DNA of 63,209 nt, taken from NCBI GenBank assembly GCA_027486415.1, contig JAIXPC010000012.1, positions 1-63,209 on the forward strand. The letters run 5' to 3'. Origin of the DNA: Sphingomonadales bacterium. GTDB lineage: Bacteria > Pseudomonadota > Alphaproteobacteria > Sphingomonadales > Sphingomonadaceae. Position 1 is the stretch's first letter, and every line of letters begins with the position of its first letter. Positions 12,736-20,776 of the stretch are shown piece after piece. Both the position numbers and the translations under genes were made by a program. The notes under the pieces are model-generated. The model worked only from the letters and a program-made list of their open reading frames with translations. It had not been told where the DNA came from and did no database searches.

Positions 12736-13767
12736 GTGCAGTCTTCGCCTCCGCCTGTGACCCCCGACAGCGACGCCCGCCCGCGCGCCAACTGGAAAAG
12801 TTGGGCCGGAGCCGGGCTGGGCCTTGTCGTGCTCGCGCTTGCGGCCTGGGGGCTGAAGAAGATTTCCGGTCAGGTCACGCTTGAAGACGTGATGGCAGAA
12901 ATCAACGCCACGCCGGCGCACCTGATTGTCTTTGCCAGCCTTTCAACCTTTCTGTCCTACGTCGTGCTCGTGGGATATGATTGGTTCGCGACCAGACACC
13001 TCGGTTACAGGATCGGCTGGCCCACGCTGGCAGCGGCGAGCTTTTCCAGCTTCACCATGAGCCATACGCTGGGCATCACCATCCTGACCGGGGGCACGGT
13101 GCGTTATCGCATTTACACCCGCGAAGGCGTGAAGCCTGCCGATATCGCCATGATCATCCTGCTGTGTGGCTGGACCTTCTGGCTGGGCATCATCTTCGTG
13201 GCGGGCATCGGCCTGATCGTGTCGCCAACACTGGCCGAGCCGATCCGCGAATGGGTGCCGCCGGAACTTGAGGAGTGGACCGGCGCGCTGCTGCTGGGCG
13301 GCGTTGTCGCCTATACCGTGCTGGCGTCGACCTGGCGGCGCGAATTCAAGCTGCTGCGGTATCGCTTCACCATTCCCAACGGCCGCGAGACACTGCAACA
13401 GATCGCCATCGGCACAATCGATCTGGCCTTCGCTGGCGGCGCGCTCTACCTGCTGCTGTTGCCGGTGGCGGGCATTCCCGATCTTCTCACCTTCCTCGTC
13501 ATCTATGCCGTCGCCATGGTGACAGGCGCACTCGCACACGCGCCGGGCGGCCTTGGCGTGTTCGAACTGGTGATCGTTGGCCTGATGCCCGATGCCGACA
13601 AGGCGGGCGTGCTGGCAGCGGTCGCGCTGTTCCGCCTGATGTACACCTTCATCCCGTTCGTGCTGGGCGCCGGGGTGATCGCTTTCCTCGAGGCCAAGGC
13701 GCTCAGGGCAGCGCGCGCTGCTGCTCCGCCAGCCGCTTCGCCAGCTTCGAGCGCCAGTAACCACTGA
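12736..13767 (+). CDS. UPF0104/YbhN-like membrane protein (flippase-like domain)
   Basis: This 343-residue integral membrane protein has about eight hydrophobic segments, the first at residues ~24-41. The family (lysylphosphatidylglycerol synthase transmembrane region, also called UPF0104) includes flippase domains of lipid-modifying enzymes; no soluble synthase domain is attached here. The motif HAPGGLGVFELV near residue 265 is typical. The start is GTG at 12736 behind GAAGGA. The Ala/Ser/Pro-rich C-terminal tail overlaps the convergent MOSC gene by 65 bp. Function is inferred only at family level. Confidence 0.85.
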   Translation: MQSSPPPVTPDSDARPRANWKSWAGAGLGLVVLALAAWGLKKISGQVTLEDVMAEINATPAHLIVFASLSTFLSYVVLVGYDWFATRHLGYRIGWPTLAAASFSSFTMSHTLGITILTGGTVRYRIYTREGVKPADIAMIILLCGWTFWLGIIFVAGIGLIVSPTLAEPIREWVPPELEEWTGALLLGGVVAYTVLASTWRREFKLLRYRFTIPNGRETLQQIAIGTIDLAFAGGALYLLLLPVAGIPDLLTFLVIYAVAMVTGALAHAPGGLGVFELVIVGLMPDADKAGVLAAVALFRLMYTFIPFVLGAGVIAFLEAKALRAARAAAPPAASPASSASNH

Positions 13768-14389
13768 GGCCGGGCAGGGCGGCCAGTTCGGCCAGATCGT
13801 CGGTGCGACCGGCCTTGCCGGCGGCGATCGGCGTGAAGCGGCTGATTGGCCATTGCGGGTGGGGCCGATCGATCACGTCATGATGGTCGCCCGGCGCGAT
13901 CAGCCCCGGTCCAAGCACGCGGAAATACCAGCCGCAGCGGCCCGATCGGGTCATCGCCCTGACGACGCGGCTGGTGCCAAGCGCGGCGGCAAAGGTGGAG
14001 CAAGGTTCCCTGATCTGGGCGATCTGCAACGTGGCGGTGCCGCAACGGATGATATCACCGAGGCAAAGGCTGGTTTCATCCAGCCCGTCCACCACCAGAT
14101 TTTCGCCCATCGCGCCGGGGCCGAACTTGTCGGCGAGGTCAGGAAACTCCGCGATCCACGCGGCATAACCGCTGAGGGGATAGGCATAAACGGCTTTTTC
14201 CGGCCCGCCGTGAACGCGGGTGTTGCCGACCTGATCTCCTTCAAGGCCGCATTCATGCACGGCCACAGGGCCGCTGACGGGCTGGCGGCGATAGGCTGAC
14301 AGCATCCGGTGGCCCGGCAGCACCTGCGGCCGACCGATGCGAAGCTGCGTGATTATGCCACTTGCGATCATGGGCGATACACCTGACAT
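13703..14389 (-). CDS. MOSC domain protein (YiiM-like)
   Basis: The 228-residue protein has a MOSC beta-barrel (residues ~30-165) with GDQVGNTRVHGGPEKAVYAYP and the conserved cysteine in REPCSTF, followed by a 3-alpha domain (~170-225). MOSC proteins bind a molybdenum cofactor or sulfur carrier; YiiM relatives reduce N-hydroxylated substrates. The start may be ATG at 14389 or the internal ATG six codons later. The gene overlaps UPF0104 tail to tail, and its upstream region carries the micro-ORF element on the other strand. Confidence 0.88.
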   Translation of the reverse strand: MSGVSPMIASGIITQLRIGRPQVLPGHRMLSAYRRQPVSGPVAVHECGLEGDQVGNTRVHGGPEKAVYAYPLSGYAAWIAEFPDLADKFGPGAMGENLVVDGLDETSLCLGDIIRCGTATLQIAQIREPCSTFAAALGTSRVVRAMTRSGRCGWYFRVLGPGLIAPGDHHDVIDRPHPQWPISRFTPIAAGKAGRTDDLAELAALPGLSGYWRSKLAKRLAEQQRALP

Positions 14390-14411
14390 TCAAGGCCTTG
14401 TTCAACAAGCG

Positions 14412-14425
14412 AAAGGAGGTGATCC
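14412..14425 (+). promoter_or_regulatory. extended Shine-Dalgarno perfectly complementary to the 16S rRNA 3' end
   Basis: AAAGGAGGTGATCC (continuing through A14426 and G14427) is the exact reverse complement of the universal 16S end CTGGATCACCTCCTTT. Ordinary ribosome sites match 4-7 bases; this one matches 16 if AG of the start region is counted. A GTG start lies seven bases after GGAGG. It should be an exceptionally strong 30S binding site. Confidence 0.7.
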
Positions 14426-14426
14426 A

Positions 14427-14492
14427 GTGTCTCATTGCTTCATTCACGGCGCGAAGGCGCTGGTGACCCCGGTCGAAATCGGGGTTTGCTGA
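14427..14492 (+). CDS. micro-ORF of 21 codons behind the extended Shine-Dalgarno
   Basis: GTG at 14427 opens a frame ending at TGA 14490-14492 and encodes M-SHCFIHGAKALVTPVEIGVC. The peptide is not recognised. It has no signal peptide and two cysteines. The coding region is also a hairpin: CTGGTG (14460-14465) pairs with CACCAG (14493-14498), enclosing CCCCG/CGGGG. A GC-rich hairpin (14530-14555) followed by TTT lies 38 bp downstream. It may be a leader peptide, a translated small RNA or a ribosome-sequestering decoy. Real translation is inferred only from the ribosome site. Confidence 0.45.
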   Translation: MSHCFIHGAKALVTPVEIGVC

Positions 14493-14529
14493 CACCAGAC
14501 ACCGCCCTTCACGGACGGATGACAATGCG

Positions 14530-14558
14530 GGGGCCGGGCAGCGATGTCCGGCCCCTTT
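14530..14558 (+). terminator. GC-rich hairpin after the micro-ORF
   Basis: GGGGCCGG (14530-14537) pairs with CCGGCCCC (14548-14555) and is followed by TTT. CAATG at 14523-14527 and CATTG at 14559-14563 extend the dyad. It reads as a weak terminator on the plus strand and abuts the stop codon of the convergent MFS gene, so it may serve both directions. Confidence 0.5.
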
Positions 14559-16117
14559 CATTGTGCGACAAGCACAAGCGCCTTCTCGATGGTGAAGGAC
14601 GCGCCCCAGGCGAGTGGGAGCACCACCGCGCCCCAGCCGGCAAGGCGCAGGCCCCAGGCAGCGCCCGGGGCGGCATGGCCGGCGGCGTGGATGGGGGATG
14701 CGCTGGCGGGGCCTTCAGGATCATCCTGCCACAGATCATCCCTTACCGGACGGACGAGCAGTGCGGCGACCAGCCCCACTGCCAGCAGTCCGGCCAACAG
14801 CAGGAAAATCGGGCCATAAACCGCATCGCGCGGCACGCCATCGGCCAGCCGCGCATCGCGGACATAGGCGACGAGCAGCGGCCCCACCACGCCGGCGGTG
14901 GACCAGGCGGTGAGCAGGCGGCCATGAATCGCACCGACCGCCCGCGTGCCGAACAGATCGGCAAGCCAGGCCGGCACCGCCGCAAAACCGCCGCCGTACA
15001 TGGAGGCGATCAGCGCGAAGGCGGCGACAAACAGCGGCAGGGTCGGGTCGGCGGGGAGGACGAGGCCATAACAGGCCGCCCCCAGCGTCAGCATGACGGC
15101 ATAGAGCGCCTTGCGGCCGATGCGATCCGACAGGCTGGACCAGGCAAAGCGCCCGGCAATGTTGAACAGGCTGATCAGGCCGACAAAGCCGGCCCCGGCT
15201 GCTGCTGCCGCCGCCTTTTGCGCGTCGGTGAAATCAGCGAAGGCGACAGCCTCGCCGAACAGGCCGCCGCCAAAGATTTCCAGCACCATGGGGGAGGCGA
15301 GGCCGATGATGCCGATGCTGGCCGACACGTTCGTCAGCAGCACGCACCACACCAGCCAGAATTGCGGCGTGCGGGTCGCGACCGCCATCGGCACGTGGCG
15401 ACCACCGGCGACAATCTCGGCCTTGCCCGGCGGTGCCCAGCCGGGTGCGGGCAGGCGGAAGCCCAGCGCACCCGCCGTCATGAACAGCGCGTAGACGCCG
15501 GCCAGCACCAGCATGGCCTGCCAGGCACCGGGGCCATCGCTGCCGGCAAAGGCCTTCATCAGCTGGTCTGCGGCCGGGCTGCCGACCATGGCGCCGCCGC
15601 CAAAGCCCATGATCGCCATGCCGGTGGCGAGCCCGCGCCGATCCGGGAACCATTTCAACAGGGTGGAAACGGGCGTGATATAGCCGATGCCAAGGCCAAT
15701 GCCGCCGATGACCCCGGCCCCCAGCCACAGCAGCCACAGTTGGTGCAGTGAAACGCCAACCGCGCCGATGGCGATGCCGCCACTCCAGCAGGCTGTCGCC
15801 ACCAGGCCGGCGCGACGAGGGCCGACGCGTTCGACCCAGCTGCCCCACAGTGCCGCCGCTGCGCCCAGCACGACGAAGAACAGCGTGTAGACCCACACCA
15901 TGTCGCTGACCCGCCAGTCGCAATTGCTGGCGGTCAGCGCCTGGCCCAGACTGGTGCATTCGGCGGCGCCCAGCGCATGGCTGAGCGGCAGCCAGAACAC
16001 CGAGAAGCCATAGGCCATGCCGATGCACAGGTGGATTGCCAGCGCACAGGGCGGCACCAGCCAGCGATCATGATCGCGTGGCGCAATGATGCGGTTGCGT
16101 GACAGGAAATCCCCCAT
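14558..16117 (-). CDS. OFA-type MFS transporter (oxalate/formate antiporter-like)
   Basis: This 519-residue protein has 12 or more hydrophobic segments and major facilitator motifs such as GPRRAGLVATACWSGG and FPDRRGLATGMAIMGFGGGA, the latter typical of the oxalate:formate antiporter group. A long first periplasmic loop contains two cysteines (AAECTSLGQ and SNCDW). It probably exchanges small carboxylates across the inner membrane; substrate is unknown. The crotonase gene lies upstream by 56 bp on the same strand and could share a transcript. The ATG at 16117 has no strong ribosome site. Confidence 0.85.
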   Translation of the reverse strand: MGDFLSRNRIIAPRDHDRWLVPPCALAIHLCIGMAYGFSVFWLPLSHALGAAECTSLGQALTASNCDWRVSDMVWVYTLFFVVLGAAAALWGSWVERVGPRRAGLVATACWSGGIAIGAVGVSLHQLWLLWLGAGVIGGIGLGIGYITPVSTLLKWFPDRRGLATGMAIMGFGGGAMVGSPAADQLMKAFAGSDGPGAWQAMLVLAGVYALFMTAGALGFRLPAPGWAPPGKAEIVAGGRHVPMAVATRTPQFWLVWCVLLTNVSASIGIIGLASPMVLEIFGGGLFGEAVAFADFTDAQKAAAAAAGAGFVGLISLFNIAGRFAWSSLSDRIGRKALYAVMLTLGAACYGLVLPADPTLPLFVAAFALIASMYGGGFAAVPAWLADLFGTRAVGAIHGRLLTAWSTAGVVGPLLVAYVRDARLADGVPRDAVYGPIFLLLAGLLAVGLVAALLVRPVRDDLWQDDPEGPASASPIHAAGHAAPGAAWGLRLAGWGAVVLPLAWGASFTIEKALVLVAQ

Positions 16118-16173
16118 GGCCGGCCCCGCTGCCCGCTTGGGGGCGCGGGGTCAACCGGTGGGATGACGCAGGG

Positions 16174-16956
16174 TCAGCGGCCTTTCCAATCCGGCTTGCG
16201 CTTTTGCGCGAAGGCGAGCGGGCCTTCCTTCAGGTCCTCGCTGCGGAACAGCGCCTGCACGGCAGGATATTTGCCCTGGCCCTCATAGGCAGCGCGCACG
16301 CTGTCTTCCTCCAGCCCTTTCAGCACCGCCTGTTTCGAAGCGCGCAGGCTGAGTGGCGACAGTTCGCACATCGCCGCCGCCAGTGCGCGGGCGCGGGTGA
16401 GGAGGTCGGTTGCCGGCACCACTTCGGCCACGAAGCCGAGATCCTTGCCTTCCGCTGCCGACACGGTGCGTGCGGTCAGGATCATCGCCATCGCCCGCGA
16501 CAGGCCGATGGCACGGGGCAGGCGGTGCAGGCCGCCGGCCAGCGCGGCCAGGCCAACCTTGGGCTCGGGCAGGGCAAACGTGGCGCTTTCGGCGGCGATG
16601 ATGATGTCGGCCGCCAGCGCCACTTCGAATCCGCCACCCATCGCAACACCGTTCACTGCGGCGATCACCGGCTTGTCGAGGTCCCAGCGGCTGGTCAGCC
16701 CGCCAAAGCCCGATGGCGGCACGGTGATGGCATTGCCTTCGGCCTGCCACCTCAGGTCATTGCCGGCCGAAAAGGCGCGGTCGCCAGCGCCGGTGATGAT
16801 CGCCACCCACAGATCGGGATCGGCGGAAAAATTGTTGAACACCTCGTCCAGCTCGGCATTGGCCGGCGGGTGCAGCGCGTTCATCCGTTCCGGCCGGTTG
16901 ATCGTCACCAGCAGCACGCGGCCATCCCGATCCACCGTCACGTGTTCATAAGCCAT
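16174..16956 (-). CDS. enoyl-CoA hydratase/isomerase (crotonase family)
   Basis: This 260-residue crotonase-fold enzyme acts on acyl-CoA thioesters. The oxyanion-hole segment FSAGNDLRW (~65) and AMGGGFEVALAAD (~105) are visible. Both acidic positions of hydratases are kept: Glu in GGGFEVALA and Glu in LPEPKVGL, so it is a likely active hydratase, of the CaiD-like type. The ATG at 16956 was chosen for the GGGAGGA ribosome site just upstream; the open frame continues further 5' but through the structured RNA region. The MFS gene follows. Confidence 0.88.
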   Translation of the reverse strand: MAYEHVTVDRDGRVLLVTINRPERMNALHPPANAELDEVFNNFSADPDLWVAIITGAGDRAFSAGNDLRWQAEGNAITVPPSGFGGLTSRWDLDKPVIAAVNGVAMGGGFEVALAADIIIAAESATFALPEPKVGLAALAGGLHRLPRAIGLSRAMAMILTARTVSAAEGKDLGFVAEVVPATDLLTRARALAAAMCELSPLSLRASKQAVLKGLEEDSVRAAYEGQGKYPAVQALFRSEDLKEGPLAFAQKRKPDWKGR

Positions 16957-17080
16957 GGCATGTCCTCCCGTTGCCGCCTGTTGTGCCACGGCGGTGGCGG
17001 TGCACGGGCCTGATGAAAGTTCGGGGGGGTCAGCCGGATCATCAGCCGCGTGATGTGATGGCCTTGCGGCAGCATGGGCC

Positions 17081-17297
17081 GAAACAAAAAGCCCGGCCAG
17101 TTGCCTGGCCGGGCTTTCCGGTGACGAGCCGGCATGGTTGTTACCGCTCGGCGCCGGCCGGGGCCAATGCCCCCATCTGCCCCGGCCGGCGCGCGCAGCC
17201 TGTGCCCGTCTGGTTGACCCCATTCCGGACCGGCGCGCAGCGGTGAACAACGCAATGCGTGGTTCCCACGGACCCGCACCCGAAGGCACTGATCCGT
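17081..17297 (-). ncRNA. candidate structured RNA or leader attenuator upstream of the crotonase
   Basis: On the minus strand, GTTGTTCACCGCT (17251-17239) pairs with AGCGGTAACAAC (17148-17137), with one bulged base. Inside lies a perfect 14-bp GC hairpin, 17192-17179 with 17164-17151, and a loop rich in G. A second copy of the GCGCGCCGG strand at 17238-17230 could replace the first copy at 17194-17186, giving two exclusive folds. The terminator at 17086-17117 ends the element. It may be a free small RNA or a switch controlling the crotonase 125 nt further on. No known riboswitch class was recognised. Confidence 0.45.
17086..17117 (-). terminator. Rho-independent terminator, minus strand, upstream of the crotonase
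   Basis: GCCCGGCCAG (17091-17100) and CTGGCCGGGC (17105-17114) form a perfect 10-bp stem, 12 bp with flanking A:T pairs, and a TTGC loop. On the minus strand it is followed by TTTTTGTTT. No protein gene lies upstream on that strand before proS, so it ends a short RNA or attenuates the crotonase transcript. Confidence 0.75.
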
Positions 17298-17303
17298 TGG
17301 CAT

Positions 17304-17332
17304 TTGATATGCCGATTCTTTTGGGCTGTCAG
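17304..17332 (-). promoter_or_regulatory. possible promoter of the minus-strand structured RNA
   Basis: On the minus strand CTGACA (17332-17327), a 17-bp spacer and TATCAA (17309-17304) predict a start near 17297. Five of six -35 positions match consensus. It points away from proS and towards the structured element and the crotonase. Confidence 0.45.
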
Positions 17333-17416
17333 GCGCAAGATTTCGGTATCCATGATGATTTGCCGAGGTGTGGCACAGGTGCAACAGCCCGGCAGGACGC
17401 GCGGCGGTGCGGATGT

Positions 17417-17444
17417 TTGCCCTGTGTCGCAGCCATGCTAAGGC
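17417..17444 (+). promoter_or_regulatory. possible proS promoter
   Basis: TTGCCC, a 16-bp spacer and TAAGGC lie 28 bp before the proS GTG. The match is moderate. Confidence 0.35.
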
Positions 17445-17471
17445 CGCGTTCACAAAGAGACTGAGAAGAGA

Positions 17472-18800
17472 GTGACCGTGCGCCTGTCCCGCTATTTCAT
17501 GCCCGTCCTGAAGGAAACGCCCGGCGAAGCCCAGGTGATCTCGCACCAGCTGATGCTGCGCGCCGCGATGATCCGGCAGACGGCGGCCGGCATCTACGCC
17601 TGGCTTCCAATGGGCAAGCGCGTGCTGGCCAATATCGAGCGCATCGTGCGCGAAGAGCAGGATCGTGCCGGTGCCATCGAAGTGCTGATGCCGACCATCC
17701 AGTCATCGGACCTGTGGAAGCAGTCGGGCCGGTATGACGCTTATGGCCCGGAAATGCTGCGGATCACCGACCGCCATGACCGCGAAATGCTGTTCAGCCC
17801 GACGGCGGAAGAATTGTTCACTGCCATTTTCCAGAATGGCGCGAGGAGCTATCGGGATCTGCCGCGCAACCTCTACCAGATCCAGTGGAAGTTCCGTGAC
17901 GAGGTGCGCCCGCGCTTTGGCGTGCTGCGCGGCCGCGAGTTCCTGATGAAAGACGCGTACAGCTTTGATGTGGATTATGACAGCGCGGTCCACAGCTACA
18001 ATCGCATGTTCATCGCCTATATGCGGACGTTCGCGCGCATGGGGCTGAATGCCATTCCGATGCAGGCCGATACCGGCCCGATCGGTGGTGACTTGTCGCA
18101 CGAATTCATCGTGCTGGCCCCGACCGGCGAAAGCGACGTGTTCTATCACGAGAACTGGCTGAAGACGCGCGATACCAGCGCCATTGACGCCGACGATCGT
18201 GGTGCGCTCGCCAGCTTCATCGATGGCCTGAACGCCGATTACGCCGCCACCGATGAAAAGCGCGACCTGGCCGCCGAATCCGCCTGCGGTGCCGCCCTGA
18301 AGCAGTCGAAGGGCATCGAGGTCGGCCAGGTGTTCTATTTCGGCGACAAGTACACCAAGGCGATGGACGTGACCGTGCAGGGTCCCGATGGCCAGCCGCT
18401 CACCCCGCAGATGGGCAGCTATGGCATCGGCGTGTCGCGGCTGGTCGGCGCGATCATCGAGGCCTGCCATGATGAAGCCGGCATCGTGTGGCCGGACGCC
18501 GTGGCGCCGTTCCAGGTGGCGCTGATCAACCTGCGCGCCGACGATGCGGCCTGCAGCCAAGCGTGTGACAAGCTCTATGCCGATTTCGCCGCTGCCGGCA
18601 TCGACGTCCTCTATGATGATCGCGACGAACGCGGCGGGGCGAAGTTCGCCACTGCCGACCTGATCGGCCTGCCTTGGCAGGTGATTGTCGGCCCGAAGGG
18701 GCTTTCGGCTGGCGTCGTCGAACTGAAGCGCCGCGCCACCGGTGAGCGCATCGAAGTGCCGATCGATGCCGTGGTGGCCAAGATCGCGGGCAAGATTTGA
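17472..18800 (+). CDS. proS: prolyl-tRNA synthetase, short form
   Basis: ProS charges tRNA-Pro. The 442-residue protein is the alphaproteobacterial short bacterial form, lacking the editing insertion found in E. coli ProS. Class II motifs are visible: motif 2 in [21 protein letters not shown] (residues ~138-158, two pieces) and motif 3 in [13 protein letters not shown] (~315). The anticodon-binding domain occupies the last 100 residues. The start is GTG at 17472 after GAGAAGAGAG. The stop overlaps the lolC start. Confidence 0.96.
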   Translation: MTVRLSRYFMPVLKETPGEAQVISHQLMLRAAMIRQTAAGIYAWLPMGKRVLANIERIVREEQDRAGAIEVLMPTIQSSDLWKQSGRYDAYGPEMLRITDRHDREMLFSPTAEELFTAIFQNGARSYRDLPRNLYQIQWKFRDEVRPRFGVLRGREFLMKDAYSFDVDYDSAVHSYNRMFIAYMRTFARMGLNAIPMQADTGPIGGDLSHEFIVLAPTGESDVFYHENWLKTRDTSAIDADDRGALASFIDGLNADYAATDEKRDLAAESACGAALKQSKGIEVGQVFYFGDKYTKAMDVTVQGPDGQPLTPQMGSYGIGVSRLVGAIIEACHDEAGIVWPDAVAPFQVALINLRADDAACSQACDKLYADFAAAGIDVLYDDRDERGGAKFATADLIGLPWQVIVGPKGLSAGVVELKRRATGERIEVPIDAVVAKIAGKI

Positions 18801-20044
18801 TCACCGCCTATGAACGGATGGTGGCCCGGCGTTACCTGATGCCGGGGCAGGGGGAAGGGTTCATCTTCCTCGTCGCCGGCATCAGCCTGGTGGCCGTTGC
18901 GCTGGGTGTCGCGGCGCTGATCGCGGTCATGAGCGTGATGAACGGCTTTCGTGCCGAGCTGTTCGACCGGATCCTGGGCCTGAATGGCCATGCCGTCGTG
19001 CAGGGTTACGGCGGCCGGCTGGAAAACTGGCCGCAGGTAATGGCCGATGCAAAGAAACTGCCCGGCGTTACCAGCGCGCTGCCGCTGATCGAACAGCCGC
19101 TGATGGGCAGCGTCGGTGGCCGCGTGGAAGGCGTGATCGTGCGTGGCATGCGGATCGAGGATATCCGCGCCAATCGCGAAATCGCCGGCAATGTGCGCGG
19201 CGGCACGCTGAGCGCGCTGGCACCCGGTGCCGGCACCGTGGCCATCGGCGCAAGGCTGGCCGAGCAACTGGGCGTTCGCGTGGGCGAGCAGATCAGCCTG
19301 ATCAACCCGGCCGGACAATCAACGCCGTTCGGCACCGTGCCGCGCATCGTCGCCTACACGGTGGCGGCCGTTTTCGAAGTCGGCGTTTATGATTATGACA
19401 AGGCGTTCGTGATCATGCCGCTGTCTGACGCGCAGACGCTGCTGCGGCTGGATGATGCGGTGGGCATGATCGAGGTGGTGACCGACAATCCCGATCGCGC
19501 CGCGCGCATCCTCGAACCGCTGCGCCAGAAACTGGCCGGCGAAGCGGTGATCAACGACTGGCAGGCCAGCAATTCGGCGCTGTTTTCGGCACTGGTGGTC
19601 GAACAGACCGTGATGTTCTGGGTTCTGTCGATCATCATCGTCGTTGCCGTTTTCAACATCCTGTCGTCGCTGATCATGCTGGTGCGGGCCAAGACGCGCG
19701 ATATTGCCATCCTGCGCACCATGGGCGCCAGTCGCACCGCCATCATGCGGGTGTTCGTGACGGTGGGCACACTGATTGGCGCGGCTGGCGTGGCGGCGGG
19801 CCTCGTGCTGGGCTTCACCCTGCTCACCTTCCGGCAGGGCATCGTGGATGGCGTCTCGAAACTGACCGGCACCGACATCTGGGACCCGTCAGTGCGCTAT
19901 CTCACCCTGCTGCCGGCCAAGACCGATCCGGCCGAAGTGCTTGGCATCGTCGTGCTCGCCGTGCTGCTGTCGTTTCTCGCCACGCTGTATCCGGCGTGGA
20001 AGGCTGCCTCTACCGATCCGGTGACGGTGCTGCGCTATGAGTGA
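18797..20044 (+). CDS. lolC: lipoprotein-releasing ABC transporter permease (LolC/LolE)
   Basis: This permease extracts outer-membrane lipoproteins from the inner membrane and passes them to LolA. The 415-residue protein has one N-terminal membrane helix (~24-48), a large periplasmic MacB-like domain (~55-265) and three C-terminal helices of the FtsX fold ([18 protein letters not shown] precedes the second). A single LolC/E-type permease likely works as a homodimer (LolF type). TTG at 18797 overlaps the proS stop; ATG at 18818 is an alternative, but the first residues [12 protein letters not shown] match the family N-terminus. lolD overlaps it by 8 bp. Confidence 0.93.
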   Translation: MITAYERMVARRYLMPGQGEGFIFLVAGISLVAVALGVAALIAVMSVMNGFRAELFDRILGLNGHAVVQGYGGRLENWPQVMADAKKLPGVTSALPLIEQPLMGSVGGRVEGVIVRGMRIEDIRANREIAGNVRGGTLSALAPGAGTVAIGARLAEQLGVRVGEQISLINPAGQSTPFGTVPRIVAYTVAAVFEVGVYDYDKAFVIMPLSDAQTLLRLDDAVGMIEVVTDNPDRAARILEPLRQKLAGEAVINDWQASNSALFSALVVEQTVMFWVLSIIIVVAVFNILSSLIMLVRAKTRDIAILRTMGASRTAIMRVFVTVGTLIGAAGVAAGLVLGFTLLTFRQGIVDGVSKLTGTDIWDPSVRYLTLLPAKTDPAEVLGIVVLAVLLSFLATLYPAWKAASTDPVTVLRYE

Positions 20045-20717
20045 GAAGGTGCTCGATGTCGCGGGCCTGGCGCGCAGTTTCGCACAGGGCGAAACCCGCA
20101 TCGACGTGCTGTCGGGCGTGGATCTGGCCATAGCGCCGGGCGAGATCGTGGCGTTGCTGGGGCCGTCGGGTTCGGGCAAATCAACCCTGTTGCAGGCGGT
20201 TGGCCTGCTGGAAGGCGGGTTTTCGGGCCGCATCCGCATCTGCGGCGAAGAGGTTGGCAGCCTTGACGATTTCGGGCGCACGCGCGTGCGCCGGCAACGA
20301 TTGGGCTTTGTCTACCAGTTCCACCATCTGCTGCCGGATTTCACTGCGCGCGAGAACGTGATGCTGGCGCAGATGGTGGCCGGCGTTGCCGAGGGCAATG
20401 CCAGTGCGCGGGCGGACGAGCTGTTGGGCGCACTCGGACTGGGCGGGCGGCTGACGCACAAGCCGGCGCAGTTGTCGGGCGGTGAACAGCAGCGGGTGGC
20501 CGTGGCACGGGCGCTGGCCAACCGCCCGGCGCTGGTGCTGGCCGACGAACCCACCGGCAACCTTGACGAGGCCACGGCAGGGCTGGTGCTGAAGGCGTTC
20601 GTGGATCTCGTGCGGTCATCGGGCGCGGCGGCGCTGGTGGCGACTCACAATGTCGAACTGGCGCGCCAGATGGACCGGGTGGTGGCGTTGAGCCACGGGC
20701 GACTGGTGCCGGCCTGA
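20037..20717 (+). CDS. lolD: lipoprotein-releasing ABC transporter ATPase LolD
   Basis: LolD drives lipoprotein release with the membrane permease encoded just upstream. The 226-residue ATPase has Walker [10 protein letters not shown] (~43), the signature [15 protein letters not shown] (~145), Walker [13 protein letters not shown] (~168) and the H-loop histidine in VATHNVEL (~203). The gene overlaps lolC by 8 bp and is translationally coupled. It is followed by dnaE 59 bp later, so the three genes may be one transcript. Confidence 0.95.
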   Translation: MSEKVLDVAGLARSFAQGETRIDVLSGVDLAIAPGEIVALLGPSGSGKSTLLQAVGLLEGGFSGRIRICGEEVGSLDDFGRTRVRRQRLGFVYQFHHLLPDFTARENVMLAQMVAGVAEGNASARADELLGALGLGGRLTHKPAQLSGGEQQRVAVARALANRPALVLADEPTGNLDEATAGLVLKAFVDLVRSSGAAALVATHNVELARQMDRVVALSHGRLVPA

Positions 20718-20776
20718 ACCGTGGATAACTCGCCGCACGGCCTTCCCGTCGGCGCGGGGAGGGGCCATGATACGGC

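Noticed and set aside
14558-14561. Reading the reverse complement of the micro-ORF element as a remnant of a 16S rRNA gene
   Set aside because: Only the terminal 16 bases of 16S match; the sequence beyond is unrelated to rRNA, so this is a ribosome site, not a gene fragment.
17141-17353. 70-codon minus-strand frame in the 16957-17471 gap
   Set aside because: It runs through the strong hairpins of the structured RNA, lacks a ribosome site and resembles no family.
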